From NCBI GenBank assembly GCA_900550055.1, contig URQU01000023.1, forward strand, positions 1-30,637: DNA of 30,637 nucleotides, in the 5' to 3' direction. Below the pieces are notes generated by a model. It worked only from the letters and a program-made list of their open reading frames with translations. It had not been told where the DNA came from and searched no databases. Below are positions 28,586 to 30,637 of the stretch, piece by piece; the stretch's first letter is position 1, and each line of letters begins with the position of its first letter. Source of the DNA: an uncultured Coriobacteriaceae bacterium. Its GTDB lineage: Bacteria > Actinomycetota > Coriobacteriia > Coriobacteriales > Eggerthellaceae. Made by a program: the position numbers and the translations under genes.

Positions 28586-30241
28586 CTATTTCGTTTTCCA
28601 GACTTTCACGCGGCAGCAGTTCACGGCTTCGCCGCCGATGGGCGTGTAGTCGATGTTGGAGTATGTGACCACCGTGTCGTTTTGGCCTTCGGACGCCAGC
28701 CACTCGCCGTAGTCGTCGGCTCCGTTCTCCGCTGACAGCGCGAAGTAGCGTTTGCCCTGTAAGTCGACACCGCATACGGCGCTCGTGGACTTCACCATCA
28801 GCCAGTTGCCGCACCATGCCGGCGCGGTGGTGGGTGTGCGGTCGAAGCGCAGCCACTTCTGCGCGCTGTAGCCGCCGCTGCCCGGCGACTCGGCGGGGGC
28901 GTACGTGCCCAAGTTGGCGATGCCGTCGCCGTAGCTGTACGTGGCGTCGAACGCGAACGTGAAGCCGGTCTTGCCGTAACCCGCCTCGAGCGGCTTCATG
29001 GACGCTGGGAGCGTCAGCGTGTCGGTGACGTCGCCGTTCTCGCTCACGCGCGTGAGTTGGTAATACGACGACGCGCCGGTGACGCGGGGCGTGATGACCA
29101 CGCCGTCGCCCGCCGCGTACGGTGCCGTTGCCATGCGGCCGGCCGACTCGTACACCACGTTGGCGTCCGAGCTGCCCATGGGGGCGCTCTTGAGCTGCGC
29201 GATCAGCGACGCCGCGGTGACCGTGCTGTCGGGCTGCGGCATGACCTGCCAGAACGCATGCCCGCCAACGGCGGCGATGGTGGGGGTCTCGAACCGGTCG
29301 GTGGAGCCCTCGTCGAGCTGCTGGATGTTGGAGAGGGCGTCGCCGTTGGAGTTCAGCTTTCCGGCGAAGATCCGCCAGGTGCCGTCCATGATGTTCGCCT
29401 CGGTCCACACCACGCCCTGCGAGGTGCAGCGCGCGTCGTAGATCTCGAAACCCTCGTCCTGCCCGCGCGCCTTGTCCAGCACCACGGCCGACGTGCCCGA
29501 CGACAGGGCCAGCGTGGCCACCTGTGCCAGCGGCTTGGCCTTCTCCGTGGGGATCAGACAGCAGGCGAACTTCGAATCGTTGCACCAGACCAGGGAGCCG
29601 TAGGGCAGGTCGTAGGAGCCCTGCTGCTCCGCGCAATCGTCGGCGTTCTCCACCTGCGACAGGTCGGAGATGGTGAAGACGGCATCGGTGGGCACCTTCA
29701 GCGTTTGGATGTCGGGCGTGGAAGAGTCTTTGCCGCCAGCGATCGCGGCGGCTCCGGCGCCTGCAGCGGCGAGCACGCCCACGCCGAGCGCTCCCAGCAA
29801 AAGACCGCGACGCGTGATGAGCGTCTGCCCGCCGTTGCCGACGGCCGGTCGCGGCGTGCCGCGTCCGGTGGGGGAGCCGCCGGAGATCCCGATGCCGCCT
29901 AGGCCCGGCGTGCCGGAGAGCGGGGTGGGGGTGGCGGCGCCAACGTAGGTGCCGGTATCGCGACGGACGCGACCGGCCGCCGCGCGCTGGGCGCGCACCT
30001 GCGTGCGTTGCGCGGTGCGAGCGGCCGGGGCGCCGGCCTTGCCGGCCGTCCGGGGCACGGAAGCGGCGCGCGGGGCCGTGGCTTTCGCCGCCCCATGTGC
30101 GGAAACGCCGCGACCTGCGGTACGCGGGCGCGCCGAGGCGCCGCGCAAGGGGCGGGCCGGCTGCGCGGCGCGCCTGCTCGTGCGGGTTGCTCGGGATGGT
30201 TGGCGGTCTGCGCCGCCCTGTTGTGTCCTTCGGGTTGCCAT
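28586..30241 (-). CDS. Exported protein with basic low-complexity N-terminus and internal Tat-like signal; function unknown
   Basis: A 551-residue protein. Residues 1-140 are rich in Arg, Ala, Pro and Gly with almost no acidic residues, then a Gly/Thr/Pro stretch, then TRRGLLLGALGVGVLAAAGAGAAA (quoted in two senses: twin arginine plus hydrophobic run, about 143-166), which looks like a Tat signal or an N-in membrane anchor. The outer part (about 170-551) is rich in beta-strand patterns with repeated aromatic/Gly motifs, such as VWCNDSKFACCL, VVWTEANIMDGTWRIF and HAFWQVMP, suggesting a beta-propeller. Cysteines are paired (CC at two places). The start at 30241 is the first ATG of the basic region. 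A TGACATAAT extended -10 lies seven bases upstream, so the mRNA may be leaderless. It diverges from the response regulator. Confidence 0.7.
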   Translation of the reverse strand: MATRRTQQGGADRQPSRATRTSRRAAQPARPLRGASARPRTAGRGVSAHGAAKATAPRAASVPRTAGKAGAPAARTAQRTQVRAQRAAAGRVRRDTGTYVGAATPTPLSGTPGLGGIGISGGSPTGRGTPRPAVGNGGQTLITRRGLLLGALGVGVLAAAGAGAAAIAGGKDSSTPDIQTLKVPTDAVFTISDLSQVENADDCAEQQGSYDLPYGSLVWCNDSKFACCLIPTEKAKPLAQVATLALSSGTSAVVLDKARGQDEGFEIYDARCTSQGVVWTEANIMDGTWRIFAGKLNSNGDALSNIQQLDEGSTDRFETPTIAAVGGHAFWQVMPQPDSTVTAASLIAQLKSAPMGSSDANVVYESAGRMATAPYAAGDGVVITPRVTGASSYYQLTRVSENGDVTDTLTLPASMKPLEAGYGKTGFTFAFDATYSYGDGIANLGTYAPAESPGSGGYSAQKWLRFDRTPTTAPAWCGNWLMVKSTSAVCGVDLQGKRYFALSAENGADDYGEWLASEGQNDTVVTYSNIDYTPIGGEAVNCCRVKVWKTK

Positions 30242-30248
30242 GGCGGTA

Positions 30249-30257
30249 ATTATGTCA
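30249..30257 (-). promoter_or_regulatory. Extended -10 promoter of the exported hypothetical protein gene
   Basis: On the minus strand TGACATAAT (30257-30249) with seven bases to the ATG at 30241. No ribosome binding site is present. Confidence 0.45.
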
Positions 30258-30281
30258 TTTCGCCTACAGGCGCGAGGGGGT

Positions 30282-30301
30282 TTGACTTGACTTGTTACAA
30301 T
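30282..30301 (+). promoter_or_regulatory. Candidate promoter of the response regulator gene
   Basis: TGTTACAAT (30293-30301) is an extended -10. A TTGACTTGACTTG direct repeat (30282-30294) sits just before it, too close to serve as -35, and may be a regulator site. Confidence 0.4.
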
Positions 30302-30364
30302 AAACCCAAACACCCTTCACCCGCACGGCCGCGCAAGGGGACGTGCGTGCGAGGTGATGAAAGC

Positions 30365-30397
30365 ATGGAAAGCAGCTTCCTAAGGAGTGAACCATGA
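30365..30397 (+). CDS. Ten-codon upstream ORF coupled to the response regulator
   Basis: The frame reads MESSFLRSEP and stops at TGA 30395-30397, overlapping the regulator's ATG (ATGA). GAGGTGAT lies six bases before its ATG, a better ribosome binding site than many full genes here. Its own codons carry the AAGGAG of the next gene. It probably serves translational coupling or as a leader peptide. This is inference from the sequence layout. Confidence 0.45.
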   Translation: MESSFLRSEP

Positions 30398-30637
30398 GCA
30401 ACGAAACCAGGCGCATCCTGCTGGTGGAGGACGAGAAGGCCATCCGCGATGCCGTAACCGCATATCTTGAGCGCGAGAACTATTGGGTAACCGCCGTCGG
30501 CGACGGCCAGGAGGCGCTGGAGGAATTCTCCAAGCACCACTTCGACTTGGTCATCCTCGACCTCATGCTCCCGCGCGTCCCCGGCGAGCGCGTCTGCCGC
30601 GCCATCCGCGACAACTCCGACGTGCCCATTATCATGC
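30394..30637 (+). CDS. Response regulator receiver domain (OmpR/PhoB-type), truncated by the window edge
   Basis: The first 81 residues of a two-component response regulator are present. The receiver fold shows the acidic pocket E12-D13 (ILLVEDE), the phosphoacceptor Asp56 in DLVILDLMLP, and continues to VPIIM, where the next conserved Thr/Ser would follow. The DLMLPRVPGERVCRAIR helix is typical of the OmpR/PhoB family, but the DNA-binding domain lies outside the window. AAGGAG seven bases before the ATG at 30394 supports the start. A histidine kinase gene would be expected downstream. Confidence 0.93.
   Translation, partial: MSNETRRILLVEDEKAIRDAVTAYLERENYWVTAVGDGQEALEEFSKHHFDLVILDLMLPRVPGERVCRAIRDNSDVPIIM

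Overview
This is a GC-rich window from an anaerobic gut actinobacterium, most likely the class Coriobacteriia, family Eggerthellaceae (Eggerthella/Gordonibacter-like). The basis is the combination of a Tat-exported flavin reductase with a multiheme cytochrome c, a LuxR-type regulator with a large membrane domain, LxxTG-type wall-anchored proteins, a rubrerythrin and a CIRCE operator. The species is inferred from gene style only.

Layout. 1-2846: a TrpR/YerC-type repressor, a secreted coiled-coil NlpC/P60 cell-wall hydrolase and, on the other strand, a NUDIX hydrolase. 2847-4301: a long non-coding stretch carrying an array of seven stem-loops that all show GGGA in the apical loop (probable small RNA), then an HrcA-type CIRCE operator overlapping a promoter, a roughly 200-nt structured leader and an Hsp20 gene. 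4557-8729: a dispersed hairpin repeat, a candidate operator, a pentaheme NapC/NirT-like cytochrome overlapping a Tat-exported flavin reductase with a non-fumarate-reductase active site, and a membrane-anchored LuxR regulator, followed by a YfcE-type phosphoesterase. 9236-9945: decayed duplications of the phosphoesterase 3' end with a palindromic element between them. 10057-10733: rubrerythrin behind a Fur-like operator.

11059-25363 looks like a cell-surface nutrient (probably heme) acquisition locus. It holds a 2,595-residue subtilase/BspA-LRR/FIVAR wall protein, a four-domain NEAT-like wall protein, a Shp-like membrane heme protein, an IsdE-like lipoprotein, a FecCD permease and its ATPase. 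The two wall proteins end in the same LSQTGD sorting signal and are preceded by the same promoter plus leader sequence, so the protease and the NEAT protein are probably switched on together. A plausible flow is protein digestion at the surface, capture by NEAT domains, relay through Shp and the lipoprotein, and ABC import. Imported heme could serve cytochromes such as the one in this window.

25694-30637: a YbaN-family membrane protein, then a repeat-rich segment (two more palindromic elements and a minisatellite of about 40 bp) around a PD-(D/E)XK/DUF559-like gene. It ends with a large exported protein with a basic low-complexity N-terminus and the start of a response regulator that is coupled to a ten-codon upstream ORF. 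No rRNA, tRNA, CRISPR array or transposase was seen. All functional assignments are by eye from motifs.
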